A stretch of 64,000 nt of DNA, taken from the NCBI GenBank assembly GCA_027487555.1, contig JAIYDI010000022.1, positions 33,905 to 97,904 of the forward strand, read 5' to 3'. A model generated the notes under the pieces. That model made no database searches, was not told where the DNA came from, and was given only the letters and a program-made list of their open reading frames with translations. A program made the position numbers and the translations under genes. This DNA is from Hyphomicrobiales bacterium. Its GTDB lineage: Bacteria > Pseudomonadota > Alphaproteobacteria > Rhizobiales > Devosiaceae. Below, one piece after another: positions 27,040 through 36,697 of this stretch. Numbering within the stretch: the stretch's first letter is position 1; each line of letters opens with the position of its first letter.

Positions 27040-28053
27040 ATGGCAACGCTCAAGGATATAGCCAAGGCCGTGGGTTTGTCGCCCGCGACGGTGTCACGTG
27101 TGTTGAACCTCGACCAGACTCTCTCCGTTAGCGCCCGCACCCGCCAGGTCATCCTTGAGGCCGCCGAGGCGCTGCAATACGAGCCACCGCGGTCGCGCAA
27201 TCGGGCCAATGTCCAGGGGCTGAGCAAGATAGCCCTTGTGCACTATCTGCGACCCGATCAGGAACTGATCGATCCCTACTACGTCGCGCTCCGGCTTGGC
27301 ATCGAAAGCCGCTGTCAGGCGCTCAAGATCGAGACCGTCAAGGTCTACCACGCGGAGCGGCTGCCAGAGGCGGCCCTGCTGCAGGGCGCGTCGGGCATCA
27401 TCGCAATCGGCCGCCACGATGACGAGGAGATCGCCTGGCTCAAGCGGCACAACCGCAATCTTGTCTTCGCCGATTTCAGCCCGCCCACCGACGATTTCGA
27501 CTCCGTCGAATCCGACCTGATCCTCGCCATGCGCAAGCTGCTTAAAGCGCTCAGCGATGTGGGATATCAGCGCATCGGCTTCGCCGGCTGGGTCGATGTA
27601 TACGATGGCGTTCCATCGCAGGTGCCAGAGAAGCGCTGCCGCGCCTATATGCAATGGGCTAGAGAAACCGGTTGCTACGATCCGCGCTTCTGCCTCACCG
27701 GCACCAAGACCGAGGAGAGCGGCTACCATATCGCCCGCCAGATTCTGGCCGAGCCCGACCGCCCCGAGGTTTTGATCACCGCCAACGACAATATGGCGAT
27801 AGGCGCCTACCGCGCCATCCATGAGCTGGGTCTGCGCATCCCCGACGACATTGCAGTCGCAAGCTTCAACGATATCTCCGGCGCGCAGTTCATGAATCCA
27901 CCACTGACAACCGTGCACCTCGCGGCGCAGGAAATTGGCGAGACGGCCGTCGAGCTGCTGCTCGAGCAGGTGGGTGGACGACAATTGCGCAAGCGACTGG
28001 TGCTCGCCACCAGCCTGCGCTGGCGCGGCAGCACCCGGTCGCTTCCAGAGTGA
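27040..28053 (+). CDS. LacI-family transcriptional regulator
   Basis: 337 aa from the ATG at 27040 (GAGGGGGAAC upstream; a longer open frame is not coding-like). HTH MATLKDIAKAVGLSPATVSRVLN at residues 1-23, hinge about 50-60, then a periplasmic-binding-like sugar domain with VLITANDNMAIGAYRAI and VASFNDISGAQFMNPPLTTV. The divergence from other LacI proteins at the start of the core (SKIALVHYL) is as in MsmR/GalR-type regulators. Immediately upstream of the ABC/GH locus, so it likely controls it. Confidence 0.94.
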   Translation: MATLKDIAKAVGLSPATVSRVLNLDQTLSVSARTRQVILEAAEALQYEPPRSRNRANVQGLSKIALVHYLRPDQELIDPYYVALRLGIESRCQALKIETVKVYHAERLPEAALLQGASGIIAIGRHDDEEIAWLKRHNRNLVFADFSPPTDDFDSVESDLILAMRKLLKALSDVGYQRIGFAGWVDVYDGVPSQVPEKRCRAYMQWARETGCYDPRFCLTGTKTEESGYHIARQILAEPDRPEVLITANDNMAIGAYRAIHELGLRIPDDIAVASFNDISGAQFMNPPLTTVHLAAQEIGETAVELLLEQVGGRQLRKRLVLATSLRWRGSTRSLPE

Positions 28054-28154
28054 ATTTCGCACACTAAACATTTACTGAAGCGTTGCGCTCAAGCCCGCCT
28101 GCCGCTAACACTAGGGGCGGGGCGACAACTCTTGCCCGCGTCTGGGAGGACCTC

Positions 28155-28241
28155 ATGACATTGTTTTTGGCCGGCTCTTGCCGGATTGCGCCGTCATGCG
28201 CCGGGCTTGGCGCACTCAAGTTCACGCTGGCATACCGCTAG
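28155..28241 (+). other. Short frame with strong ribosome site before the ABC operon
   Basis: 28 codons (MTLFLAGSCRIAPSCAG...) preceded by CTGGGAGGACCTC. The ribosome site is as strong as any in the locus, yet the product is not recognisable. It could be a leader or the scar of a deleted first gene; GC-rich hairpins overlap it. Confidence 0.3.
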
Positions 28242-28292
28242 CACTGTTGATGTTTCCCGTCGTGATTGCCGACGGCTAGGGGAGACGAGCGG

Positions 28293-29234
28293 ATGACCAG
28301 CGACGGCCCGCCTCCGAACGAAAAGAGCCTTTGGCGCCAGTTCAGCGACAGCCGCGTGCTTTTGCTGATGTGCCTGCCGGCGACCCTCTTCTTCCTCGTG
28401 TTCAACTACGCCCCCATGCCGGGCGCGTGGATCGCCTTCACCAATTTCAACTACCGCGATGGTATCTTCGGCAGCCCCTTCGTGGGCTTCAAGAACTTCG
28501 AGTTCCTCATCAAGTCGGGCCAGCTCTGGACTCTGACCCGCAATACCATTCTCTACAACCTTGCCTTCATCGTCCTGGGCAACCTGCTGCAGATCGCCAT
28601 CGCGATCATGCTCAACGAAATTCGCTCGGCCTTCTTCAAGAAGATCAGCCAGGCAGCGATGTTTCTGCCCTTCTTCATTTCGGCAGTGCTGGTGGGCGTA
28701 ATCGCCTTCAACCTCTTGAACTATGATACAGGCGCCATCAATGCGCTGATCAAGCAGACCGGCGGCGACCCCATCAAGATCTACTCGATGGCCGGCATCT
28801 GGCCACTGATCATCATCACAGTGCACCTGTGGCAGTCGACCGGCTACGGCTCAATCGTCTATTTCGCCGCCATAATGGGCATCGATCGTAGTCTTTACGA
28901 GGCTGCCGCCATCGACGGCGCCTCAGCCTGGCAGCGCATCCGACATGTCACGCTACCGAGCCTCAAGCCCACCTTCATCATTCTCGTGCTGTTCTCGCTC
29001 GGCGGCATCATGCACGGCAATTTCGGTCTGTTCTGGAACCTCGTGGGTAACAATGCCGGTCTGTTCCAGACCACCGACATCATCGAGACCTCGGTCTACC
29101 GCATGGTCTTGAGTCAGAACAACTTCACCACGTCCACCGCAGTCGGCCTTTACCAGTCGCTGTTCGGCTTTGCCCTTGTCATGACGGCGAACTGGATCGT
29201 CAGAAGGATCAATCGCGACTATGCGCTCTTCTGA
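28293..29234 (+). CDS. ABC sugar/oligosaccharide transporter permease, LplB-like
   Basis: 313 aa from the ATG at 28293 (GGGGAGA upstream). Six transmembrane helices. FNYAPMPGAWIAFTNFNYRDG is characteristic of the LplB/YteP permeases that import uronate-type or complex oligosaccharides. The EAA loop (YEAAAIDGASAWQRIRHVTLPSLKP) contacts the ATPase, which is not encoded here, so a shared MsmK-like ATPase is expected. Overlaps the next permease by 14 bp. Confidence 0.93.
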   Translation: MTSDGPPPNEKSLWRQFSDSRVLLLMCLPATLFFLVFNYAPMPGAWIAFTNFNYRDGIFGSPFVGFKNFEFLIKSGQLWTLTRNTILYNLAFIVLGNLLQIAIAIMLNEIRSAFFKKISQAAMFLPFFISAVLVGVIAFNLLNYDTGAINALIKQTGGDPIKIYSMAGIWPLIIITVHLWQSTGYGSIVYFAAIMGIDRSLYEAAAIDGASAWQRIRHVTLPSLKPTFIILVLFSLGGIMHGNFGLFWNLVGNNAGLFQTTDIIETSVYRMVLSQNNFTTSTAVGLYQSLFGFALVMTANWIVRRINRDYALF

Positions 29235-30162
29235 ACCCGCGGCTACCCCACCGGCCATCTCATCACGATCAAGCGCCATCAGGCTCGACCGAAGCGAACT
29301 GGTGCTGCGCACCATATCTTACACGGTGGTGACGCTCTTCGCGCTGTTCTGCCTGCTTCCCTTCGTGATGATGCTCTCGGCGTCACTGTCGAGCGAGGAT
29401 GAAATCCGCCGGACAGGCTTTGGCCTGTTCCCCAAGGATTTCACCCTCACCGCCTACCAGTTCATCTTCAACGCGCCGCGGCAGATCATCGGCAGCTATA
29501 TCGTAACGATCACCATGACGGTGACGGGCACGGCGATCGGCCTCTTCACCATTGCGATGACGGGCTATGCCCTGCACCGGAAGGATTTTCCCTTCCGCAA
29601 CCACATCTCCTTCTTCATCTATTTCACCACGCTGTTCTCGGCCGGCCTTGCACCGACCTTCCTCTGGATTGCCCGCGACCTCGGCTTGCGTGGCTCCTAT
29701 CTCGCGGTCTTCCTGCAGCTGCTGATGACGCCTTGGCTCATCATTCTGATGAAGAACTTCATGCGGACCGTCCCCTACGAAGTCATCGAGTCGGGCAAGG
29801 TTGATGGCGCGGGCGATTTCCGCATCTTCTGGCAGCTCTGCCTGCCCATCATGAAACCGGCCCTCGCGACCGTAGGGCTGTTCCTGGCACTCGGGTACTG
29901 GAACGAGTGGTACCTGTCCTCAATCTATTTGGGCAGCACGGTCGAGTTCAAGCCGCTGCAATACCTGCTCTACAACGTCATCAACACGGCCAATGCCCTG
30001 CGCAATTCCATGGCTGGGGCTAATGTCAGCATCACCGATTTGCCCAGCAATACATTGAAGATGGCGAGCGCCATCGTGGCCACCGGCCCGATCCTGCTGC
30101 TCTACCCCTTCGTCCAGAAATACTTCGTCAGCGGCATCACCATCGGTGCGGTGAAAGGATGA
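29221..30162 (+). CDS. ABC sugar/oligosaccharide transporter permease, LplC-like
   Basis: 313 aa. Six transmembrane helices and EAA loop (YEVIESGKVDGAGDFRIFWQLCLPIMKPALATV). MMLSASLSSEDEIRRTGFGLFP and QKYFVSGITIGAVKG at the end mark the LplC/YtcP family. Works with the preceding permease as a heterodimer; start overlaps its stop. Confidence 0.93.
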   Translation: MRSSEPAATPPAISSRSSAIRLDRSELVLRTISYTVVTLFALFCLLPFVMMLSASLSSEDEIRRTGFGLFPKDFTLTAYQFIFNAPRQIIGSYIVTITMTVTGTAIGLFTIAMTGYALHRKDFPFRNHISFFIYFTTLFSAGLAPTFLWIARDLGLRGSYLAVFLQLLMTPWLIILMKNFMRTVPYEVIESGKVDGAGDFRIFWQLCLPIMKPALATVGLFLALGYWNEWYLSSIYLGSTVEFKPLQYLLYNVINTANALRNSMAGANVSITDLPSNTLKMASAIVATGPILLLYPFVQKYFVSGITIGAVKG

Positions 30163-30231
30163 CCCGCAAGTCCCCGGCTTTACGGGGCTGAACCACCGCA
30201 CATGCTTTTCGTCCATAGGAGGAGACTGATT

Positions 30232-31785
30232 ATGAAACGCAGGACTATAGTGAAGCTCGGGGCAGCGCTTCTGGCGCTGGGTGTCAGCAATTCCGCCCTC
30301 GTGGCGGGCGCCCAAGCACAGGATGCGCCCACCGAGATCACCATGCTGACTCTCGGCAACAAGCCAACCAACGGCCGCCTTGAGGCCATGTTGGAAAAGC
30401 TCAACGAGCGGCTCGTGCAGCAGGCCAATGTAAAGCTCGACTTGTTCTACATCGAATGGGCCGATTGGCAGACCCAGTACAACGTGCAGCTGCTCTCGGG
30501 CGACGACAATGTCGACCTGATCGCAACTGCCACGGACTGGCTCTTTGGCTGGGAAAATGCCGAGAAGGGCGCGTTCCTGCCTCTCTCAGAGGAAATGCTG
30601 AAGACTCATGCTCCCAAGACCTGGGCACAGGTTGACGCAAAGGGTCACTGGGATCTGACCAAGTTTGACGGCCAGATATATTTCATGCCCGAGGACAACT
30701 ACACCCAGTACACCAACCATGGTTTCTTTTACCGCGGCGACTGGGCCAAAGAAGCCGGCTTCGCCAACGGCGAGATTTCGAAACTCGAGGATTTCACCAC
30801 CTATTTTGACTGGATCAAGAAGAACAAGTCTGATGTCTACCCGTGGGACGCCTCGGCATCTGCCGGCAAGGACGCCATCCTCGCTGCCTATATGCAGAGC
30901 CATACCGATCTGCAGACCCTGCAGCAGGTGACCGCGGGGAACTTCTTCCCATTCCAGACTTCTGCTAAGGACCCCTACAAGGTCGCGTCTTACCTGATGG
31001 AAGGCGACGAACTGCTGGCTGCAGCACAGCTCACCAAGAAGTGGAACGAGATCGGCGTCTGGCGCGAGGATGCGCTCAACTACGACGGCGATACGCGTGA
31101 GGAGTTCTACGCGGGCCGCTCGGGTGCCGACCAGCACCACACGCAGACCTACGTGACGCAGATCGTCAACAACATGAATACCAAGCAGCCTGGCTCCGAC
31201 CCTAAGTTCTTCTGGTGGGGCAAGGAAAATGGCAACTTCTTCAAGGATATATTCACGCATGGCGCTATGGCCGTCAGTGCGAACTCCAAGCATCCGGAGA
31301 AGGCGCTCGAGGTCTACGACCTCATCCGCAACGATAAAGAAAACTACATGCTGTTCAACTTCGGCATCGAGGGTACCGACTACGTCCTCACCGCCGACGG
31401 CAAGCTCGGCTATCCCGAAGGCTACGACTCCTCGACCGATGGTCTCGGCACCAACTACTGGTGGGGACGCATGGACGAGTTCGAGCCACCCAAGACCTCT
31501 GACGCGCCGAACAAGGCTGAAATCATCGCGGCCCTCGATTCGCAGGCGAAGGACTACCCGTACTCGACACTGATCGTCTCCAAGTCGGCCATCGATCCGA
31601 CGCTGGCAGCCATTGGCGGTGTCCTGTCGGAATATCTGCCGCAGCTTGAAAACGGCAAGTTCGACGACCCGGCAGCGGCTATCGCCGAAATGCGCGAAAA
31701 GCTGAAGGCCGTCGGTTGGGACGAGGCTGTTGCCTCGATCCAGTCAGACATGGACAAGTGGGCTGCGGCCCGCGGGCTGAAATAG
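30232..31785 (+). CDS. ABC transporter solute-binding protein, LplA-like
   Basis: 517 aa from the ATG at 30232, which follows a near-perfect AGGAGGAGA. Signal peptide VKLGAALLALGVSNSALVAGAQA-Q; no lipobox, so a free periplasmic protein. Family 1 solute-binding fold with ITMLTLGNKPTNGRLEAML and the DUF3502-like tail AEMREKLKAVGWDEAVASIQ. Binds the oligosaccharide delivered to the two permeases upstream. Confidence 0.93.
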   Translation: MKRRTIVKLGAALLALGVSNSALVAGAQAQDAPTEITMLTLGNKPTNGRLEAMLEKLNERLVQQANVKLDLFYIEWADWQTQYNVQLLSGDDNVDLIATATDWLFGWENAEKGAFLPLSEEMLKTHAPKTWAQVDAKGHWDLTKFDGQIYFMPEDNYTQYTNHGFFYRGDWAKEAGFANGEISKLEDFTTYFDWIKKNKSDVYPWDASASAGKDAILAAYMQSHTDLQTLQQVTAGNFFPFQTSAKDPYKVASYLMEGDELLAAAQLTKKWNEIGVWREDALNYDGDTREEFYAGRSGADQHHTQTYVTQIVNNMNTKQPGSDPKFFWWGKENGNFFKDIFTHGAMAVSANSKHPEKALEVYDLIRNDKENYMLFNFGIEGTDYVLTADGKLGYPEGYDSSTDGLGTNYWWGRMDEFEPPKTSDAPNKAEIIAALDSQAKDYPYSTLIVSKSAIDPTLAAIGGVLSEYLPQLENGKFDDPAAAIAEMREKLKAVGWDEAVASIQSDMDKWAAARGLK

Positions 31786-31850
31786 GCTCTTGAAACCACC
31801 GGGCGGCCCCGCTTCGTCGCGGGCCGCCCGGCACCCGGAGGACTCGCCGC

Positions 31851-32492
31851 TTGGTCACCCTGTTCTCGCCCGAATCCCCTCTGATGCGCGGCCTTTCGCG
31901 GCTCGCCGACATCATGATCCTCAACCTGCTGTTCATCGTCACGGCCCTTCCAATCGTCACACTCGGCGCAGCCCTCACTGCCCTCAACTTTACCGCACTC
32001 CGCATCGGCAATGGCGAATGCAACGCGGTGACGGGCGACTATCTCCGCTCCTTCCGTGGCGATTTTCGGCAGGGGAACGTCATCTTCCTTCTGCTCGCAG
32101 GCTTCACCGCCGTTCTGGCCGCCTGGTATACCCTGTTGCCAACCCTGCCGTTCGGCGCCACGGTGAGCTTTGGGCTGCTGATCGTCTGGTATGTGCTGGC
32201 CTTCACCTTTGCCACCACCGCAATCTTTGTGTTTCCCTATCTCGCGCAGTTCGACGGCTCGACCCGGGAGGTATTGCGCAATGCACGCCTGCTCTCCTGG
32301 AAGCATCCGCTCACTGCGCTTGGTGCTCTGGCGCTTAGCGGCCTCAGCGTCGCCATCACCCTCGTGGTGCCGGCGGCAATAGGGTACGGGCTTTTCTGGC
32401 TGCTCTTCGGCTTTGCCGGCATTGCGGTAGCGAATGGCTTCCTCTTCAACCGCATCTTTCGCCAACTGATCGCCACGGCGACTGAACATTAG
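31851..32492 (+). CDS. YesL family (DUF624) membrane protein
   Basis: 213 aa from a TTG with GGAGG nearby; an internal ATG at 31884 is the alternative. Five to six hydrophobic segments, with MRGLSRLADIMILNLLFIVTALPIVTLGAALTAL typical of YesL. These proteins accompany LplABC-type importers and polysaccharide lyases in Firmicutes and proteobacteria; role unknown. Confidence 0.85.
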   Translation: MVTLFSPESPLMRGLSRLADIMILNLLFIVTALPIVTLGAALTALNFTALRIGNGECNAVTGDYLRSFRGDFRQGNVIFLLLAGFTAVLAAWYTLLPTLPFGATVSFGLLIVWYVLAFTFATTAIFVFPYLAQFDGSTREVLRNARLLSWKHPLTALGALALSGLSVAITLVVPAAIGYGLFWLLFGFAGIAVANGFLFNRIFRQLIATATEH

Positions 32493-32502
32493 GAGCCGTT
32501 CC

Positions 32503-34878
32503 ATGCTGTCTCATACTATCGGCACCTGGCGGTTCCTGCTGGGCGACGAGCCCGACGCCTGGGCTAAGGGCTTCGACGACAGCCAATGGCGCGCGGTCAC
32601 CGTGCCGCATGACTGGAGCGTCGAACTGCCCTTTGCCGAGCAGTTTTCGAGCGGCACCGGCTATCTGCCCGGCGGCATCGGCTGGTATCGCGCCCATGTG
32701 GGGCTCGCCGAACTCGGCGGCGTCGCCAACAAGCATGTGCGGCTCAAATTCGGCGGCGTCTACAAGAACGCCCAGGTGTGGGTGAATGGCTACCATGTCG
32801 GCGGCCGGCCCTCGGGCTATGCCGAATTCTCTTTCGACCTCACTGAACTCCTCGCCTACACCGAGAGCACCGATCTCGTCGTTTCGGTGCGGGTCGAGCA
32901 TACCGATATCTCCGATTCCCGCTGGTACAACGGCACGGGCATCACCCGCGCCGTGACGCTGGAACTGCACGACAAGATCCGCCTCAGCGAGTATGGCCTG
33001 CAGTTTTCAACCCTCGAGGCCGACGCCGCCGAGGCAACAATCCGCGTCGCCGAGACGCTCGCGAACGACCTCGCCGAGCCCGTCACCGTGAATCTCAGGC
33101 ATGAGCTGCAATCGCTGCAGACCAGGCACATTTACGTCGTCTCCGACACGATCGAGATCGCCGCGGGCAGCAGCGCAAACTCGACCGTCACCCTCAACCT
33201 CGCCGAGCCCGAGCTATGGAGCGACACGAGCCCGTCGCTCTACCGGCTGACCTCCTACCTCGAATGGATGGAGGCGGGCGCTGTCCACCGCACCTCCTAT
33301 TCCGATATCGTTGGTATCCGCAGCTTCCGCTTCGATCCCGACCAGGGCTTCTTCATCAATGGCGAGCCGCGCACGCTGAAGGGCGTGTGCCTCCACGAGG
33401 ATGCCGGCCCGTTCGGCACTGCCGTTCCCGCGGAAGTGTGGCTGCGGCGTCTCGTGAAGCTCAAGCAGATGGGCTGCAATGGCGTACGCATGGCGCATAA
33501 CCCGCACGATCCAGCACTTTACCGGCTGTGTGATGCGCTCGGCTTCTTCGTCATCGACGAAGCCTTCGACGAGTGGGAGAACCCCAAGAACAAGTGGTGG
33601 CAGGGGCACAATGTCTATCCGCCGCGCCACCAGGGCTATGCCAAGGATTTCCACGCCTGGCACGCGGCCGACCTCACTAACATGGTCGACGCGCATTATA
33701 ACCACGCCTCGATCATCGCCTGGAGCATTGGCAACGAGATCGACTATCCCAACGATCCGTATGCGAGCCCGCTCTTTGCCGAAATGACTGGCAACAACGA
33801 TGCGCGCAAGACCGCCCGCCAGCGCTCCTACGATCCGAACCGCCCTGATGCGCGCCGCCTGCCCACCCTCGCGAAGCTGCTCATCGACATCGTCAAGTCG
33901 CGCGATACCACGCGGCCGGTCACCCTCGGCGCCGCCTATCCCGAGCTCTCGACCCGCACCGGTCTCGTCGGGCTCTTCGACATGATCGGCTACAACTACA
34001 AGGAACACCTCTATCCCGAGGACCATGTCCGCTTCCCACATCTGCCAATCATCGGCAGCGAAAACGGCCATCGCTATCTCGATTGGCGCGCTGTCGCCGA
34101 CAACGCCTATATCGGCGGCCAGTACCTGTGGACCGGCATCGACTATCTCGGCGAAGCGCATGGCTGGCCGATCCACGGCTCGGGCGCCGGGCTGCTGACG
34201 CTGGCGGGGTTCGAAAAGCACACTTTCTACCTCCGCCGCTCGTGGTGGTCCGCCGAGCCCACCGCCTATATCGCCACACGGCCCTTTGCTGACGCCCCCG
34301 AGAAGAACTTCTGGTCGCACCCCATCGCCCGCAGCTGGGGCGAGGCGGGCAGCGAGCCAATCGAAATCCTCTGCTTTGCCAATGACGCGCCGACGCTGAG
34401 CTGCGACGGCGTCGAGATCCCGCTCAGCTGGGATGGCGAGAACGGCTATTGGACAGCCGTCACCACGCCGCGCAGCGCGCCGCTTGTTCTCGAAACCCGC
34501 CGCGATGGCGCGATCGTCGCGCGTGACGTGCTTGCCGCACGCGGTGCGGCCGTGCGGATCGAGACCACCATCTGGCAAGCGCCCGCCGAGGCCGCGCAGC
34601 GCGCCACGGCCGCCGGTCTCGCGCCGGGGCAGGTCGTGCAGATCGAACTCACCCTTCGTGACGCTGCTGGTGATATCGCCGCGCCGGACCTTATCGTCAC
34701 GGCAGACGTGGAGAGCGGCCGCCTGCTCGGGCTCGAAAACGGCGACCTCGCCGACAACACGCCCTATGCGCACAACGCCCGCAGCACGCTCGACGGCCGT
34801 CTCATCGTCTTCGTCACCCCCTGCACACAGCTCCGCCTCTCGGCGCCCGGCGTGCCCGCAATCGAAGTCACAGCTTGA
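32503..34878 (+). CDS. Glycoside hydrolase family 2 (beta-galactosidase/beta-glucuronidase type)
   Basis: 791 aa, no signal peptide, so intracellular. Sugar-binding jelly roll about 1-145, immunoglobulin-like 150-265, catalytic barrel about 265-570 with acid/base E412 in SIGNEID and nucleophile E520 in GSENGHR. Then a DUF4982-like and a final beta domain. It would act on imported oligosaccharides. GGAGCC precedes the ATG. The heparinase-like gene starts in its stop codon (TTGA overlap). Confidence 0.95.
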   Translation: MLSHTIGTWRFLLGDEPDAWAKGFDDSQWRAVTVPHDWSVELPFAEQFSSGTGYLPGGIGWYRAHVGLAELGGVANKHVRLKFGGVYKNAQVWVNGYHVGGRPSGYAEFSFDLTELLAYTESTDLVVSVRVEHTDISDSRWYNGTGITRAVTLELHDKIRLSEYGLQFSTLEADAAEATIRVAETLANDLAEPVTVNLRHELQSLQTRHIYVVSDTIEIAAGSSANSTVTLNLAEPELWSDTSPSLYRLTSYLEWMEAGAVHRTSYSDIVGIRSFRFDPDQGFFINGEPRTLKGVCLHEDAGPFGTAVPAEVWLRRLVKLKQMGCNGVRMAHNPHDPALYRLCDALGFFVIDEAFDEWENPKNKWWQGHNVYPPRHQGYAKDFHAWHAADLTNMVDAHYNHASIIAWSIGNEIDYPNDPYASPLFAEMTGNNDARKTARQRSYDPNRPDARRLPTLAKLLIDIVKSRDTTRPVTLGAAYPELSTRTGLVGLFDMIGYNYKEHLYPEDHVRFPHLPIIGSENGHRYLDWRAVADNAYIGGQYLWTGIDYLGEAHGWPIHGSGAGLLTLAGFEKHTFYLRRSWWSAEPTAYIATRPFADAPEKNFWSHPIARSWGEAGSEPIEILCFANDAPTLSCDGVEIPLSWDGENGYWTAVTTPRSAPLVLETRRDGAIVARDVLAARGAAVRIETTIWQAPAEAAQRATAAGLAPGQVVQIELTLRDAAGDIAAPDLIVTADVESGRLLGLENGDLADNTPYAHNARSTLDGRLIVFVTPCTQLRLSAPGVPAIEVTA

Positions 34879-36671
34879 CCACCGGCCCCGCCATGTTCGC
34901 CAAGGCCCTTTCCGATTTGCCGGAATTTCTCCCGGATGTCGGCGCGGCGCCGGGCGCATGGTCCGATCTGCCCGATTGGGTGCGGACGCCGCTCATCGCC
35001 GAGGGCGAAACCGCGCTCGCGGCGCCATTCCCGGCGCTGCACCTTGAGGACTGGCTCGCCTTCTCCCGCAGCGGCGACCGCGTTGGCTACGAGACGCCCT
35101 ATTTCGCGCGCCGCCGCCAGCTCAACGCACTGGTTCTCGCCGAATGCGTCGAGCGGAACGGCCGCTTCATGCCGCGTATCGCCGAGGGCATCTGGCTCAT
35201 TTGCGAGGAAACCGGCTGGCAACTGCCGGCCCACAATTCTCTCGTCCGCGGCGGGCCGCGCCTGCCGCTGCCCGACCCCGACCAGCCGGTCATCGACCTT
35301 TTCGCCGCCGAGACTGCCGCCCAGCTCGCCGTCGCGGCGCAACTGCTCGGCACCGCGCTCGAAGCCGAAGTCCCGGGCCTTGTCGCCCGCATCGATCGCG
35401 AACTCGATACCCGCCTGTTCCGGCCCTATCTGACCCGGCATTTCTGGTGGATGGGCAAGGGCGACGAGCCAATGAACAACTGGACGGCCTGGTGTACGCA
35501 GAACGTGCTGATCGCCGCCTTCACCCGCCCCACCTCGCAGGATGTCCGCCGCGCTGTGGTGCAGAAAGCCGCCCGGAGCCTCGACGCCTTCATCAAGGAC
35601 TACGGCGATGACGGGGCCTGCGAGGAGGGTGTGCTCTACTACCGCCATGCCGGGCTTTGCCTGTTCAACGCCATGCTGGTGCTCGACCGCGCCACTGCCG
35701 GCAAGCTCACGCCGCTCTGGCGGTACAAAAAGCTGCGCAACACCGCCGAATACATCGTCCACATGCATGTCGATGGGCCGCGCTACTTCAACTTCGCGGA
35801 CTCATCCGCCGTGGTCGAACGCTGCGGCGCGCGCGAATATCTGTTCGGCAAGGCCGTCGGATCGCCGCTGCTCGCCGATTTCGCCGCCAGCGACTGGGCA
35901 ACGGAACGTCGCGCCACGCTGCCCGACGAGATCAACCTGTTCTATCGCGTGCAGGCCGCCTTCGCCGCGCCGGAGCTTGCCGCGCACCCCACCCGGCCGA
36001 TCACCAAGCCCGATATCTTCCTCCCCAGCATCGGCCTCCTTGCCGCCCGCGACCAAAGCTTCGCGATTGCGGTCAAGGCTGGCGACAATGGCGATGGCCA
36101 CAATCACAACGATGTTGGCAGCGTCATCCTCTACAAGCACGGCCGCCCGGTGCTGATCGATATCGGCGTCGAGACTTATACGAAACAGACCTTTTCGGCC
36201 GACCGCTACCGCATCTGGACCATGCAGTCGGCTTTCCACAACCTGCCGACATTCGGCACCGCGATGCAGTCGCCAGGCGAGGACTTCGCTGCCCGGGATG
36301 TCGTAACGCTTCTGTCCGACACCGCCGCAGAGATTTCCATGGAGATCGCCGGCGCCTACCCGCCGGAGGCTGGGCTCCGGAGCTACCGCCGCAGCGTCCG
36401 GCTCAAGAAGGGCCATGCCGTCACCATCGCCGACCACCACGATGGCGACCTGCCCGCGACGCTCTCGCTGCTCTTCGCCGAGCGGCCTTTGCTCGAACCC
36501 GGAAGCATCAGCCTCCCCGGCCTCGCGACACTCACCCTCACTGGCGCCGGTCCGCTCTCGCTCGAAACCCTGCCCATCAGCGATCCGCGCCTCCGCCGCG
36601 CCTGGCCCGACACGCTCTATCGCGTGCTGGTGCCCCTTGTCGGACCGGATCTCGTGAGCACTATCGCCTGA
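34875..36671 (+). CDS. Heparinase II/III-like polysaccharide lyase family protein
   Basis: 598 aa from the overlapping TTG (an ATG lies 6 codons on). Helical (alpha/alpha) domain about 60-350 (NAMLVLDRATAGKLTPLWRY), then a beta-sheet domain from about 380 with GDNGDGHNHNDVGSVILYKHGRPVLIDIGVE, the heparinase II/III signature with the metal and catalytic His. No signal peptide. Members cleave uronic-acid glycosides by elimination; here an oligouronide lyase in the cytoplasm is likely. Confidence 0.9.
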   Translation: MTTGPAMFAKALSDLPEFLPDVGAAPGAWSDLPDWVRTPLIAEGETALAAPFPALHLEDWLAFSRSGDRVGYETPYFARRRQLNALVLAECVERNGRFMPRIAEGIWLICEETGWQLPAHNSLVRGGPRLPLPDPDQPVIDLFAAETAAQLAVAAQLLGTALEAEVPGLVARIDRELDTRLFRPYLTRHFWWMGKGDEPMNNWTAWCTQNVLIAAFTRPTSQDVRRAVVQKAARSLDAFIKDYGDDGACEEGVLYYRHAGLCLFNAMLVLDRATAGKLTPLWRYKKLRNTAEYIVHMHVDGPRYFNFADSSAVVERCGAREYLFGKAVGSPLLADFAASDWATERRATLPDEINLFYRVQAAFAAPELAAHPTRPITKPDIFLPSIGLLAARDQSFAIAVKAGDNGDGHNHNDVGSVILYKHGRPVLIDIGVETYTKQTFSADRYRIWTMQSAFHNLPTFGTAMQSPGEDFAARDVVTLLSDTAAEISMEIAGAYPPEAGLRSYRRSVRLKKGHAVTIADHHDGDLPATLSLLFAERPLLEPGSISLPGLATLTLTGAGPLSLETLPISDPRLRRAWPDTLYRVLVPLVGPDLVSTIA

Positions 36672-36697
36672 CCACCGCGTCCCTACCGGAGTCCATC

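Noticed and set aside
28074..28093. LacI operator (AGCG-TTG-CGCT) before the ABC operon
   Set aside because: Only four paired bases per side with odd spacing; too weak to call without comparisons.
33214..34959. 581-codon minus-strand frame opposite the GH2 gene
   Set aside because: Antisense shadow; the GH2 catalytic motifs are clear on the plus strand.
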